From positions 1-57,436 of the forward strand of contig KE354406.1 in the NCBI GenBank assembly GCA_000415505.1: a stretch of DNA of 57,436 bases, read 5' to 3'. Position numbers and translations under genes: made by a program. This document shows positions 57,275-57,436 of the stretch, piece after piece. Numbering within the stretch: the first letter of the stretch is position 1; the number at the start of each line of letters is the position of its first letter. A model generated the notes under the pieces. The model was not told the DNA's origin and did not search any database. It saw only the letters and a program-made list of their open reading frames with translations. The stretch is from Streptomyces afghaniensis 772. GTDB taxonomy: Bacteria; Actinomycetota; Actinomycetes; Streptomycetales; Streptomycetaceae.

Positions 57275-57436
57275 ATGAAGTACACGCAACTCGGACGCAC
57301 GGGACTCAAGGTCAGCCGGCTCGTCCTCGGCACCATGAACTTCGGCCCGCAGACCGACGAAACCGACAGCCACGCCATCATGGACGCGGCGCTGGACGCG
57401 GGCATCAACTTCTCGACACCGCAACGTGTACGGCTG
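57275..57436 (+). CDS. Aldo/keto reductase, 5' end (partial, with two apparent indels)
   Basis: MKYTQLGRTGLKVSRLVLGT and NFGPQTDETDSHAIMDAALD, then AGINF: an NADPH-dependent aldo/keto reductase N-terminus. After INF the family reads FDTANVYG; the DNA here encodes that only if one base is added near 57413 and one near 57423. The gene runs off the right edge. It is divergent from the amidase remnant. Confidence 0.75.
   Translation, partial: MKYTQLGRTGLKVSRLVLGTMNFGPQTDETDSHAIMDAALDAGINFSTPQRVRL

Overview
The window is about 72% G+C with the strong third-position G/C bias of a Streptomyces chromosome. Gene order (dmdR1 / SIS-domain nagS / PAS protein / RidA / HIT / citrate synthase / pdxH / CoA-ligase-carboxylase operon / serC) matches, from memory, the S. 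coelicolor SCO4366-SCO4394 neighbourhood in reverse, so most of it is conserved core. No tRNA, rRNA, CRISPR array or intact insertion sequence was found.

Layout. 1-5.1 kb: a truncated ORF, an XRE/TPR regulator, a primase/polymerase-domain protein and an ABC ATPase-permease pair. 5.1-11.1 kb: an alpha/beta hydrolase lacking the usual serine, the iron regulator DmdR1, the divergent SIS protein with a DasR-like operator, a PAS-PAS-GAF protein, RidA, and a HIT protein preceded by a 12-codon leader ORF and a chain of hairpins. 11.2-13.9 kb: citrate synthase, PdxH, TetR. 13.9-23.3 kb: one tightly coupled minus-strand catabolic operon (mycothiol/DinB-like protein, AtuA-like protein, acyl-CoA carboxylase beta and alpha, acyl-CoA dehydrogenase, 4-coumarate/cinnamate:CoA ligase, enoyl-CoA hydratase, TetR) with a candidate operator at its head. 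23.5-33.2 kb: membrane protein, MerR regulator, PPOX and SUMF1-like proteins, EamA transporter, Fem-like acyltransferase, FAD/Fe-S oxidoreductase and serC. 33.2-43 kb: secreted tripeptidyl aminopeptidase, small exported protein, deacetylase-glycosyltransferase fusion behind a proline-rich membrane protein, CebR-controlled cellulase, and a DrrAB-like exporter divergent from its TetR regulator. 43-47.7 kb: exported propeller protein, MFS pump with divergent WYL regulator, SGNH hydrolase.

47.86-56.76 kb is a lower-GC accessory island. It sits between a truncated SMI1/KNR4-like 3' end and a truncated Tat-exported amidase, and GGGGGGAGC occurs at both edges. It carries a ParB-like protein translationally coupled to a SNF2-type helicase, an eroded IS5-family transposase, an adenine-specific DNA methyltransferase with one frameshift, an unknown protein plus four-helix membrane protein (also with one frameshift), a 45-codon ORF and an EVE/PUA-like protein. 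This is the gene content of a defence island, but it matches no named system I can recognise.

A caution: at least five genes, including housekeeping-type ones, carry single-nucleotide frameshifts, and the aldo/keto reductase at the very end carries two in about ten bases. Residual indel errors in the assembly are a serious alternative to gene decay.
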